The position numbers and the translations under genes were made by a program. A DNA stretch of 64,000 nucleotides from Mucilaginibacter daejeonensis. GTDB lineage: Bacteria; Bacteroidota; Bacteroidia; Sphingobacteriales; Sphingobacteriaceae. The DNA lies in NCBI RefSeq assembly GCF_020783335.1, contig NZ_CP086068.1:3472001-3536000 (forward strand), in the 5' to 3' direction. Below are positions 22,301 through 30,719 of the stretch, piece after piece (position 1 is the stretch's first letter; every line of letters starts with the position of its first letter). The notes beneath the pieces are model-generated. The model was not told where the DNA came from and searched no databases. It worked only from the letters and a program-made list of their open reading frames with translations.

Positions 22301-23520
22301 TCGAACAGACCTGTCTCAGGATGATAGATACTGAGCCCTCCGCCATCGGTCCCCACATAGATGTTCCCATTTCGAGCTGGTGCCAATGCGGTAACGAATG
22401 GCGCACTCAGTCCATGAACATCGTACGGATTACTTTTCTTCAGGCCAAAATAAGTAAGGTTGCGGTCGTACTTATTCACTCCCGCCTCAAAGGTACCTAC
22501 CCAGGTAATGCCATCGCGATCGTTGAGCACGCTCCGCACCGAACGACCGGAGATGGTAGACACATCACGCCCTACAGGGTAATGGTGTGATATTTTACCC
22601 GACCGGATGTCCAGTATGTCCAACCCGTTCTCGGTCCCGATCCACAGATCTTGCGACCGGCCCACGTTAAGCGTATAGATAGTGTTGCTGCTCACATGCT
22701 CGTTAGTGCTGCTCTCGGTGATGTTATGAAAAGTTCGCTTGACCGCATCAAAGCTGCTCAGGCCACTACCCGTACCGAACCACATGGTACCGGCGCTGTC
22801 TTCGGTAATGGTCTTCACCATATCGCCACATATACTTTGCGGATCATCATTACGATGCTTAAAGGCACCAAAATGTCCATTGCCTGCCGTGTAAGTGAAC
22901 AACCCGTTCTTGGTACCGATCCACATCATGCCGTGGCTATCACAGTATACTGACAGTACTTCGCCACGGCTTATCTCCCATGGCACACGCCGGTCGGTGG
23001 CCAATTTGGTCACCTGATCAGTTTCGGGATCGAGTATGTTGAGGCCGCCCAACGTAGCGATCCATATCTTGCCTTTGCGGTCGCTGCAGATGCTCTTGAT
23101 GTTAACGCTCGAAAGGCCGTTGCCTTTTTGGTCTTCCTTGTAGCGTACAAAGCGGTCGCGTCGGCGGTCATACAATAAAAAACCTCCACTCGTACCCACC
23201 CATAGCCGTCCGGCCTTGTCCTCATGCAAACTCGAAACTTCGTTGCCGGAAATACTGGTGGGGTCGTTGACCGCATGGCGGTAAACGTTAAAGGTAAGAC
23301 CGTTGAATTTAGCCAAACCATCTTCGGTAGCGAACCAAAGTAAACCATAACGGTCCTTTAATATAGCATTCACGGTGTTAGACGGTAGTCCGTCCTTCGA
23401 GCTCAGGACCGTAAAGTGGATGTCACGGTTTTGCGCGTAGGACCGGCCTATGCAAAGCTGCAGGCAAAGCCATATAAAGAGGTAATAGCGGGTTCTTTTG
23501 AGCATATAGGTATTGTCCAT
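19336..23520 (-). CDS. Hybrid two-component sensor/regulator (HTCS) with AraC output
   Basis: This single polypeptide senses an oligosaccharide in the periplasm and activates utilisation genes. From ATG 23520 it has 1394 residues. The order is: signal peptide; about 45-730 two-component propeller repeats (recurring GLLWFATEDGL or RLWIGTNGG type motifs); about 735-800 Y_Y_Y domain; TM about 805-826; HisKA with NLSHDLRTP (His865); HATPase with NLLSNAFKFS, DTGIGI and GSGIGLSIV (about 960-1085); receiver domain with Asp1182 in VSDITMPFMDG; and AraC HTH (about 1286-1394). The longest frame begins at GTG 23562; a further ATG at 23505 is also possible. Its place among xylan genes suggests it controls them. 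The ligand is unknown. Confidence 0.95.
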   Translation of the reverse strand: MDNTYMLKRTRYYLFIWLCLQLCIGRSYAQNRDIHFTVLSSKDGLPSNTVNAILKDRYGLLWFATEDGLAKFNGLTFNVYRHAVNDPTSISGNEVSSLHEDKAGRLWVGTSGGFLLYDRRRDRFVRYKEDQKGNGLSSVNIKSICSDRKGKIWIATLGGLNILDPETDQVTKLATDRRVPWEISRGEVLSVYCDSHGMMWIGTKNGLFTYTAGNGHFGAFKHRNDDPQSICGDMVKTITEDSAGTMWFGTGSGLSSFDAVKRTFHNITESSTNEHVSSNTIYTLNVGRSQDLWIGTENGLDILDIRSGKISHHYPVGRDVSTISGRSVRSVLNDRDGITWVGTFEAGVNKYDRNLTYFGLKKSNPYDVHGLSAPFVTALAPARNGNIYVGTDGGGLSIYHPETGLFDHVTLNGQGAASSEMKILALEASRNGTLWIGTYQKGLFSLNPASGQVKHYLKGTAENTLNNNDIFCLKEDRAGRLWIGTNGGGVNILDQATGSIVRYGPPAEGQGMQYLPLNGYIRSLTEDNKGRMWIGSYGTGIAIYDPAKKNFELLGGSVYALPSNKMNSFWQDASGAMWVGTGGDGLMPISEDLTKIDLIRYKMGLADGVIHKVLGDKSGRIWMSTNRGVSWLDPTKGRVVNYSYHNGLQNSSFKNGSGMISNDGTLYFGGGEGLNFIDPRTIKFNRRSAEIIFTEFRIGNRVISGKDSTILDADIAVAKGATLAYKQNFSISFVALNFTSPRQNSYHYRLKGFDRDWISAGNKTTAYYTNLSPGKYIFEVKATNNDGIVSQHTASIEINIEPPFWMTIWAYLLYLALAGSALLLLRYRGIRKLRREFLHEQSKMEAERLHELDKLKIKFLTNLSHDLRTPISLIMGPVEKLLHRSQLEGDSVVQLRLVKRNARRLLNLVNQLLDFRKIEERELKLNLTTGDVIGFIKEVCESFQDLSEKKQIAFVVTTAIDRLNIPFDADKLERILFNLLSNAFKFSSEGGKVMLVAYLKNALQDDGENALILEISDTGIGIDQNSQAYIFERFYQSRGTDSIADQGSGIGLSIVREFVQLHGGQITVDSVQGEGTKFKIELPFVANDRTLLAEPDRDATATEGEDQTVIIDDTIAHHERPAEQTAATGEHLPLILIVEDNEDFRFFLRDNLKPYYKIIEAANGKEGWQKALASHPELIVSDITMPFMDGLELSQKLKADKRTSHIPIILLTASSGEEKQLKGLASGANDYLNKPFSLEILNIRIKNLLSFNRTLKQTYAKQVKLATNEPQVESANEKFLRSVVKYIEDNLTNTQLSVEDLSRHIGMSRGSLYNKLLEITGLSPVEFIRSIKLEKAAMLLENSDLNIAQIAYTVGFATPNYFAKSFKAKYEILPSEYLNQKRKPARSRSGQASN

Positions 23521-23640
23521 ACCCGTAACATTGACAACGGTCATCGCCAATGATGCATCCACGTTAAGGACGGAACATCAGCCTTGATGGTCATATCACG
23601 AAAATTCGCTGTTGAAGAACAGGTATGGTCACTGGTTAAG

Positions 23641-23669
23641 CAAATATAATGTGGGCGGTGCATCAACAA
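23641..23669 (-). promoter_or_regulatory. Promoter of the HTCS gene
   Basis: Read on the minus strand, TTG (from 23669) is followed by 18 bases and then TATATTTG (ending at 23641), matching the Bacteroidota TTTG-N~19-TAnnTTTG pattern. The predicted leader before the ATG at 23520 is about 110-115 bases. Confidence 0.5.
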
Positions 23670-23852
23670 TGGAAAATATGTCAAATTTAGTGCAACTTAA
23701 GTTTAAAGAAGTTAGCGCTTAAGCACCGATAAAATACACATCTAATTATATATCAACCACTTGCCATCGATATAACATTGTAAGCAAAGAGAACAGATGT
23801 GCTTGTGCAGACCTTGATACAAGCACATTTATTTCATCATCATACACATTAA

Positions 23853-23887
23853 TTTGCCACATTAGCTGTTGCGAAGTATTAGCTTTA
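23853..23887 (+). promoter_or_regulatory. Weak promoter candidate for the GH3 gene
   Basis: TTTG, a 23-base spacer and TAGCTTTA form a one-mismatch match to the Bacteroidota consensus. The spacer is at the long end of the accepted range, so this is tentative. Confidence 0.3.
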
Positions 23888-23936
23888 CAAGATCACTCCT
23901 GAACCTTATCGCTTATTGAACCGCTCTAACCTGACC

Positions 23937-26567
23937 ATGAAAAGACCTATTATATTTCTCCCTCTACTGTTGCTAATGGGCCTTGGCATTTGCCTAAGCT
24001 TTAAGCCTAAGCCACCATTCGCTTTCCGATTTCAAGACCCGTCGCTTAGTATCGAACAGCGTGTTAACGATCTGGTGTCACGATTGACCCTCGAAGAAAA
24101 AGTAGGGCAAATGCTCAACGCCGCCCCTGCGGTGGAACGGCTGGGGATCCCAGCCTACAACTGGTGGAACGAAAGCCTGCACGGCGTGGCCCGGACACCT
24201 TTCAAAGTGACCGTTTACCCGCAAGCGATCGGGATGGCTGCCACCTTCGACACCAATAGCATGCATCGCATGGCTGAGTTCACGGCCGATGAAGGAAGGG
24301 CGGTTTACAACGAAAGCGTAAAAGCAGGCCATCGTGGCATTTACCTGGGGCTTACCTATTGGACACCCAACATCAACATTTTCCGGGATCCGCGCTGGGG
24401 CCGTGGACAGGAGACCTACGGAGAAGATCCCTACCTGACGGCCAACATCGGCGCCTCGTTCGTGAACGGTTTGCAAGGCAATGACCCTGTTTATTTAAAG
24501 GCCGCAGCCTGTGCCAAACATTATGCCGTGCACAGCGGGCCCGAGCCTTCCAGGCATGAATTTGATGCCGAAGCTACCGACCATGACCTATGGGATACCT
24601 ATTTGCCTGCCTTTCGTAAGCTGATCGTTGACAGTAAAGTGGCCGGGGTGATGTGTGCCTACAATGCCTTTAAGGGCCAACCTTGCTGTGGCAGCGACCT
24701 GTTACTGAACAACATTTTGCGTAAGCAATGGCATTTTACCGGCTACCTCACGTCAGACTGTGGCGGCATCGATGACTTTTATCAGAAACATAAAACGCAC
24801 GCCAGCGCCGAGGATGCCGCTGCCGACGCGGTGCTTCATGGGACTGACATCGAGTGCGGCAACGTGACCTACCGCTCACTACTGGGTGCTGTGCAACATG
24901 GCAAGATCACCGAGCAGCAACTGGACGTTTCGTTACGCCGCTTGTTCACTATCCGCTTCCGACTGGGCATGTTCGATCCTCCTGAAAAAGATAAGTACGC
25001 CAAGATCAACGCCTCCATGCTGGAAACGCCCGAACATCAGGCGCACGCCTTGAAGATGGCACGCCAGTCGATCGTGTTGTTAAAGAACCAAAACCACTTG
25101 CTTCCCCTAAGCAAAAAGCTAAAGAAGATCGCTGTGATCGGTCCAAATGCTGATAACCCGATTAGCGTTTTGGGTAATTACAATGGCACCCCATCAATGA
25201 TCACTACGCCCTATCAGGCCATTGCCGCTAAGTTAGGTAAGGGTACAGAGGTCAGGTATGATCAGGCCATCAGCTATACCAGCGAGAGCTATACCCGTAA
25301 CATCAACATGGGTGAGTTAGGCAAGGTGGACGGCCAAAAAGGGTTCAAGGCCGAGTACTGGCAAAACAACACCCTGAGTGGCGAACCTGCCGTGACTCGC
25401 CAGGAGCATGACCTGAATTACATCTGGCGCGATGGTACATTTATTACCGGCCAGGTAAGCCAAAAGAACTTTTCGGCACGGTGGACCACCAATTATGAGG
25501 CCAGCAGTAATGAAGATATCACCTTTGAATTGACCGGCAACAAGCCTTACAAACTGATCATTGACGATGAGGAACGCCAGTTAAGCGGTGAGCCGGACGG
25601 TTTCGGCCCAAAGACCTACATCCTCAAGACCAAAAAAGGCCGCAATTACAAGGTTGTGATCGAATATAGGCAAACCGAGGGACGAGCCACGTTCAGCTTT
25701 AGATCGGGGGTTGCGGTTAAGGCAGATATTGATGCTATTGCCAAAAGCGTGAGTGATGCCGATGCCATTATTTATGTAGGCGGTATATCACCACAGTTAG
25801 AAGGTGAAGAGATGCGCGTGAACCAAAAAGGTTTCAACGGCGGTGATCGTACGACTATCGACCTGCCAAAGGTGCAAACCGACCTGCTTAAAGCGTTGCA
25901 AGCCACCGGTAAGCCCGTTGTTTTTGCAATGATGACCGGCAGCGCCATTGCGATCCCTTGGGAGGCCGAACATATACCAGCCATCGTTAACGCCTGGTAC
26001 GGTGGCCAGGCAGCAGGAACCGCGTTAGCCGATGTACTTTTTGGCGACTATAACCCTGCCGGGCGCTTACCGGTCACCTTTTACCGGAGCGATAATGACC
26101 TCCCTCCTTTCGAGGATTATACCATGAAGAACCGCACTTACCGTTACTTTACGGGTAAGCCATTATATGCATTCGGTCATGGATTGAGCTATACGACATT
26201 CGCTTACAGCGACCTGCAAGTACCTGCAAGCGTTATTAAAGGCAAAAATGTGACCGTGCGCGTAAAAGTGAAGAACACCGGCCAGTTGGATGGCGAAGAA
26301 GTAAGCCAGCTCTACATCACCCATCAAAAACTGAGAACGCTACTGCCGATCAGGGCTCTTAAAGGATTCACGCGGAACTTCATCACTCACGGAACTACTA
26401 AACAGCTAACCTTTGTGATCAAGGCCGAAGACCTGATGGTAGTTGACCAGGACGGTGAGTTAAGATACATGCCGGGGGCATTAAGCATTAGTGCCGGCGG
26501 GCAACAACCCGACAGACTATCGGCGAGTAACAAGACCACGATCAGCCGATCGATCATGCTGAGATAA
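23937..26567 (+). CDS. GH3 beta-xylosidase/beta-glucosidase with PA14 insertion
   Basis: GH3 exo-glycosidases remove terminal xylose or glucose from oligosaccharides. From ATG 23937 (MKRPIIFLPL) the 876-residue protein has a signal peptide, then the TIM-like barrel with NWWNESLHGVAR, FRDPRWGRGQETYGEDP and LTSDCGGIDD, where Asp274 is the nucleophile. The second domain is interrupted by a PA14 module (about 455-595). It ends with a fibronectin III-like domain carrying the YxFGHGLSYTTF motif. NWWNESLHGVAR and DCGG are common in the xylosidase branch of GH3, so xylosidase activity is likely but not proven. The longest frame starts at TTG 23916; the ATG is preferred. It is divergent from the HTCS gene. 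Confidence 0.92.
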   Translation: MKRPIIFLPLLLLMGLGICLSFKPKPPFAFRFQDPSLSIEQRVNDLVSRLTLEEKVGQMLNAAPAVERLGIPAYNWWNESLHGVARTPFKVTVYPQAIGMAATFDTNSMHRMAEFTADEGRAVYNESVKAGHRGIYLGLTYWTPNINIFRDPRWGRGQETYGEDPYLTANIGASFVNGLQGNDPVYLKAAACAKHYAVHSGPEPSRHEFDAEATDHDLWDTYLPAFRKLIVDSKVAGVMCAYNAFKGQPCCGSDLLLNNILRKQWHFTGYLTSDCGGIDDFYQKHKTHASAEDAAADAVLHGTDIECGNVTYRSLLGAVQHGKITEQQLDVSLRRLFTIRFRLGMFDPPEKDKYAKINASMLETPEHQAHALKMARQSIVLLKNQNHLLPLSKKLKKIAVIGPNADNPISVLGNYNGTPSMITTPYQAIAAKLGKGTEVRYDQAISYTSESYTRNINMGELGKVDGQKGFKAEYWQNNTLSGEPAVTRQEHDLNYIWRDGTFITGQVSQKNFSARWTTNYEASSNEDITFELTGNKPYKLIIDDEERQLSGEPDGFGPKTYILKTKKGRNYKVVIEYRQTEGRATFSFRSGVAVKADIDAIAKSVSDADAIIYVGGISPQLEGEEMRVNQKGFNGGDRTTIDLPKVQTDLLKALQATGKPVVFAMMTGSAIAIPWEAEHIPAIVNAWYGGQAAGTALADVLFGDYNPAGRLPVTFYRSDNDLPPFEDYTMKNRTYRYFTGKPLYAFGHGLSYTTFAYSDLQVPASVIKGKNVTVRVKVKNTGQLDGEEVSQLYITHQKLRTLLPIRALKGFTRNFITHGTTKQLTFVIKAEDLMVVDQDGELRYMPGALSISAGGQQPDRLSASNKTTISRSIMLR

Positions 26568-26574
26568 AAACGAA

Positions 26575-26602
26575 GAAGCCTGACCAGTGACGGTCAGGCT
26601 TC
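26575..26602. terminator. Hairpin terminator between convergent GH3 and GH43 genes
   Basis: GAAGCCTGACC (26575-26585) pairs perfectly with GGTCAGGCTTC (26592-26602) around a 6-base loop. A T run follows on the minus-strand side; the plus-strand exit is only weakly T-rich. Confidence 0.75.
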
Positions 26603-26641
26603 ATTATCAATCATAAGACAATATCGTCCGAATACTGTCTA

Positions 26642-27754
26642 CTATGCCTTTTTGAACGGATCGATCAGGGCTATGGTGCCATCGGCGTTATGCTTAAGCT
26701 CGGTCACCTTAACATTTCTTAAATGGGTCTTTCCTGACAGTTGAGTATCGTGGTAGAAGATATACCATTTGCCCTTATCCTCAATGATGGAATGGTGAGT
26801 GGTCCATCCTTCGACCGGCTTCATGAAAGTGCCTGCGTAAGTGAAAGGCCCCATCGGGCTATTGCCAATGGCGTAGGCCAGGTAATGCGTATCGCCGGTG
26901 GAATAGGTAAAATAGTATTTGCCATTGTATTTGTGCATCCATGAACCTTCAAAAAAGCGGCGGTCGTGGTCCTTGCCTAACAATGGCTTGCCAGCGCTAT
27001 CTGTGATCAGCACATCCTTTACCGGCCCGTCAAAGGTGAGCATGTCGCCACTTAATTTGGCCACTTTGCAAGTAGCTGCCGGGGCATCGTCCTGCAACAG
27101 GTCGGTCTTGGAGCCGTTGGCGTCGTACTTACCATCTTTCCAGCGTTGGAGTTGCCCGCCCCATATACCACCAAAATACATGTAGCTGTTGCCATCGGTA
27201 TCGGTAAATACCGCCGGATCAATGCTGAAGCTACCCGGAATAGGCTGTGGTTCGGCCTTGAACGGACCGGCCGGATCCTTGGAAGTGGCCACTCCTATCC
27301 TGAACACATCGCTCTTATCTTTAACCGGGAAGTATAAATAGTAAGTGCCGTTCTTGTATGCTGCATCAGGCGCCCACAACTGGCGACCCGCCCATGGGAT
27401 GTTCTTGATATCAAGCGCTACGCCATGGTCGGTCACCTTGCCACCCACACTATCCATCGACAAGATGTGGTAATCGCGCATGTCGAAGTGGTCACCGTTG
27501 TCGTTCTCAGGTTTGCCTGCCTCTATATCATGCGATGGATAGATGTATATTTTACCATTGAACACATGAGCTGAGGGGTCTGCCGTGTAAATGGAGGTAA
27601 TGAGCGGCTGCGATAGATATTCCTTTTTGGTGCTGTCGGCTGCGGTCTTGGCCATTCCGTTAGACGAAGTGGATGGGCCTCCGCATGAGGCCAGCAGACT
27701 GGCAATGGCTAAAAAGTTGGCGTAATGATAGCTACGAATTAATTTGGGTATCAT
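26642..27754 (-). CDS. GH43 lipoprotein without CBM
   Basis: The 370-residue protein starts with a type II signal peptide (ASLLASC, Cys24) followed by GGPSTSSNG, so it is likely anchored to a membrane and possibly surface-exposed. The propeller has YTADPSAHVF with Asp59, SIDPAVF with Asp179 and FFEGSW with Glu269. Its YPSHDI, WAPD and HHSIIEDKGKWYIFYHD segments resemble those of the CBM6-containing GH43 at 14203-15555. It is the last gene after GH10 and GH115 on the same strand, 68 bases behind GH115, and probably in their operon. Debranching arabinose from xylan before import would fit, but substrate is inferred. Confidence 0.88.
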   Translation of the reverse strand: MIPKLIRSYHYANFLAIASLLASCGGPSTSSNGMAKTAADSTKKEYLSQPLITSIYTADPSAHVFNGKIYIYPSHDIEAGKPENDNGDHFDMRDYHILSMDSVGGKVTDHGVALDIKNIPWAGRQLWAPDAAYKNGTYYLYFPVKDKSDVFRIGVATSKDPAGPFKAEPQPIPGSFSIDPAVFTDTDGNSYMYFGGIWGGQLQRWKDGKYDANGSKTDLLQDDAPAATCKVAKLSGDMLTFDGPVKDVLITDSAGKPLLGKDHDRRFFEGSWMHKYNGKYYFTYSTGDTHYLAYAIGNSPMGPFTYAGTFMKPVEGWTTHHSIIEDKGKWYIFYHDTQLSGKTHLRNVKVTELKHNADGTIALIDPFKKA

Positions 27755-27822
27755 ATGTCTGTTTAATTGGTCGTGTGGTGATGATCAGATATAGGTGATC
27801 AAGTTAGGCTTATGCTTATGGT

Positions 27823-30696
27823 CTATCTTTTTGCTTTGGTATTTGTAGTGTTGGCGTAAGGCGGTGGACCGAGATAGCTCCGTTGAACTCCACCGGTATC
27901 GAACACGATCTTTTGCAGCACCACGCCAGGATCGATCCGCCAAAACTTAAGGACATGCTTACCTGCTTTGGCGAAGTGATGCTCGGAAGCCATCTCCCGT
28001 ATGCTGTTAGCCACTAACCGATTCCATTCGCCCGGCGTTTCTTTGGCGTGCATATTCATGATCTCAGGCTCCTCATTATCTATCGACACGGCGAAACGCA
28101 ACCCGCCTTTGTCGAGGATATCGAGCGTGGGCGATAGGTAGTACTTAACGGTCACCTTGCCGGTATCCTGGGCGAATACGGTGTATTCCAGATGAGGCGA
28201 ACTGGCCGTGATCTTGGTTGGAGCCTCGGTAACGTTGCTATAGAACACGCCAGATCTTGTGCGACCGAGATCCGGGACCACCGTCCACCCGTTGGCCGGA
28301 ACAGCTGTTGAAAATCGTTCGGCCTCCAACGCTAGATATGAATTGCGAGGCAGATAATTCGGCTGGCTCTCCACAGCAACTTGCGCCTTATTGATCATTG
28401 CCATGACCTGATAAGTGCTTCCAGCGCCTTTGATCTCGATCAGTACTTTATTTTCGCCTACGGTCACTTTGTCCCATTCTGCTTTGATCCATACACGCTG
28501 TTCAGTGGTCAGTTTCACGGTGGTCATGCCGGCATGTAACCACGGTTTACCGGTGGTGATGGTCACGTCGAAGCTAGCCTTCCCTTTGTTGAACACATCG
28601 ATATAATGCTCCCTGTTCATGGCATTAAATACCGGTAAGCTGGCGCTCTGCTTCTGAGTGTCCATCGCTTCGGCATCGCCTTCTATGGCTACGCCAAGCG
28701 CGGCTTTTTGAGGTACGTCGATGGTCTTAACGTCAGGCAGCACATCCACTTTGGGTTCATTCCACGAGCGGTAGCTGATGTGGGTCTGGTCCATCATATG
28801 GTCCCATTTGCCACCGGCGTTCACTTTGTTATACCGAAAGCTGATCAGCGAATCATTTTTAAAGAATGTGCGTGCCTGGTCGGCATACTCATTGGTAGTG
28901 GAACGACCTTGTTTGGCGTATAACCTATTCTTGGCCACGGCCAGGTACATTTCGTATAGGTTAGAACAGGCCATTACCGGATGAAGCACCAGCTCAAAGT
29001 AAGCGTCGCGGTAGTTGGCAGGTAGTTGCTCTTCAATGATCTCTGCCTTCTTCAACAGTTCTTTGTAATCGGCCACTGCGGTCTCATACTCGCGGTAATT
29101 GACCAGGCTGTAAGTATCAGGCGATAGGAGCTCAGGCTTCCTGCGACCGTTGAATTTTAAATAGGTGGTGATGATATCAGCTATCTGGGCCGCATGAGCA
29201 GGACCGAACTGCGCCTCGGCCCATTTACGGGTATAAGCAGGCAATAGCGCAGCATTTAATTTATTTGGCGCATAAGCATAGTCGAGGAAGAATTCGATCG
29301 GAAATTCCATAGGTTTCAGATCACCCACGTTAACGATCCAGATCTGATCCACACCGTACTCGTAGGCCAGGTGCATCTGCTCCCAAACCTTCGCTATCGG
29401 ATTAGTATTAAGCCACTTGTAATTACGCGGACCGCCCACATAGTCGAAGTGATAGTAGATACCATATCCACCTGCACGCTTCTTATCGCCAACGGCAGGA
29501 AGTTTTCGGAGGTTTCCCCAGTTGTCATCGCAAAGCAAAAGCGTGATGTCATCAGGAACCCGCATACCTTTATCGTAATAGTCCTGTACCTCTTTGTATA
29601 GCGCCCATAGCTGTGGTGTATGTTCTGGTTTGTCGTGCGTCACTTCGGCAATGATCTTACGCTGATCAGCAACGATGCGTTCCAGCACGCCAATGTTGCT
29701 TTCTTCACTCATCGGCATATCGCCATCTCCGCGCATGGCCATGGTCACAATGCTTTCATGCGTTCCCATGTTACGGATACCGTCACGCCAAAAGGAGCGC
29801 AATACCGAATCATTGGTCTGGTAGTTCCACTCCCCTTTTCCATAACGTTTCCATTCCTGTTGGCTGCGCATCATAGGCTCGTGGTGCGAGGTCCCCATCA
29901 CTATACCATATTCATCGGCCAAAACCGGGTTAAGCTTATCGTCATCGTTAAAGGCATTACCCCACATGGCCGGCCACAAATAGTTACCCTTAAGGCGCAG
30001 CAGCAACTCGAACACCTTTTCGTAGAATTTGTGGTTAAGTCCGCCAAAGGTCTTGCGGGCCCAGCCGGTAAGCGCCGGAGCTTCGTCATTCAAAAAGATG
30101 CCGCGGTATTTTACGGCAGGTGATGCCAGCACATGGCGTCCAGGCGTCACACTCACCACCTTGTTAAGTTCGATAGGCACATCGGCCCACCAATACCATG
30201 GCGATACACCCATTTGGGCCGAAAGGGTATAAATGCCGTATATCGTTCCACGCTTATCGCTCCCGGCGATCACCAACGCCTGATGCACGCCCGGCATAGG
30301 TTCGATCACTACCTGGGTAAGTGACGACTCCCATTTCCCTTTAACATCGTTAACGTTGATCTTTTGCTTGCGGATCAGCTCATCGATCAGCTTACTTCTA
30401 CCGATCGTGCCTACAATGATAGTATTGGATGTCCCTGCTGCAGCGCCCTCACCTATTGATGGGACCACACCGGTAACGGCCTTGATATCGGCCTGCAGAT
30501 CGGTCACTGCCCTGGTCACGCCCTTCCAGTCATCAGCACTCGTGATCAGCCTGATGCCCTTGTTATTCCCGGCAAGTGTGTATGATCCTTTGCCCTTACC
30601 AAATACCACCCACTTGTCGGTGTCAGTGGCTAAAGCCGTTGCCGATAGCAACATCAGGCATATCACTGACCACAAGGGTTTATTTTTCCAATTCAT
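27823..30696 (-). CDS. GH115 alpha-glucuronidase
   Basis: GH115 enzymes remove (4-O-methyl-)glucuronic acid from internal as well as terminal xylose residues of glucuronoxylan. The ATG at 30696 (MNWKNKPLWS) opens a signal peptide and gives 957 residues, in the usual family range; the longer frame starts from TTG 30741 inside the GH10 gene. Recognisable blocks are SPWYWWADVP, YRGIFLNDEAPAL, GNYLWPAMWG and LLCDDNWGNLRKLP. The C-terminal third (LPRNSYLALEAERFS onward) is the family's beta-sandwich domain. It follows GH10 by 23 bases. With GH67 in the main operon the locus can strip uronic acid from both polymer and oligosaccharides. Confidence 0.92.
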   Translation of the reverse strand: MNWKNKPLWSVICLMLLSATALATDTDKWVVFGKGKGSYTLAGNNKGIRLITSADDWKGVTRAVTDLQADIKAVTGVVPSIGEGAAAGTSNTIIVGTIGRSKLIDELIRKQKINVNDVKGKWESSLTQVVIEPMPGVHQALVIAGSDKRGTIYGIYTLSAQMGVSPWYWWADVPIELNKVVSVTPGRHVLASPAVKYRGIFLNDEAPALTGWARKTFGGLNHKFYEKVFELLLRLKGNYLWPAMWGNAFNDDDKLNPVLADEYGIVMGTSHHEPMMRSQQEWKRYGKGEWNYQTNDSVLRSFWRDGIRNMGTHESIVTMAMRGDGDMPMSEESNIGVLERIVADQRKIIAEVTHDKPEHTPQLWALYKEVQDYYDKGMRVPDDITLLLCDDNWGNLRKLPAVGDKKRAGGYGIYYHFDYVGGPRNYKWLNTNPIAKVWEQMHLAYEYGVDQIWIVNVGDLKPMEFPIEFFLDYAYAPNKLNAALLPAYTRKWAEAQFGPAHAAQIADIITTYLKFNGRRKPELLSPDTYSLVNYREYETAVADYKELLKKAEIIEEQLPANYRDAYFELVLHPVMACSNLYEMYLAVAKNRLYAKQGRSTTNEYADQARTFFKNDSLISFRYNKVNAGGKWDHMMDQTHISYRSWNEPKVDVLPDVKTIDVPQKAALGVAIEGDAEAMDTQKQSASLPVFNAMNREHYIDVFNKGKASFDVTITTGKPWLHAGMTTVKLTTEQRVWIKAEWDKVTVGENKVLIEIKGAGSTYQVMAMINKAQVAVESQPNYLPRNSYLALEAERFSTAVPANGWTVVPDLGRTRSGVFYSNVTEAPTKITASSPHLEYTVFAQDTGKVTVKYYLSPTLDILDKGGLRFAVSIDNEEPEIMNMHAKETPGEWNRLVANSIREMASEHHFAKAGKHVLKFWRIDPGVVLQKIVFDTGGVQRSYLGPPPYANTTNTKAKR

Positions 30697-30719
30697 TCTG
30701 TTATATTCTTGCCTGATCT

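Larger units (their letters stand above)
23521..23936. promoter_or_regulatory. Divergent regulatory region between HTCS and GH3
   Basis: This 416-base AT-rich gap has no coding potential. On the minus strand TATATTTG (23641-23648) is a perfect -7 box with a TTG 18 bases upstream. On the plus strand TTTG (23853-23856) and TAGCTTTA (23880-23887) form a weaker candidate for GH3, 50 bases before its ATG. The two promoters are annotated separately. Confidence 0.5.
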
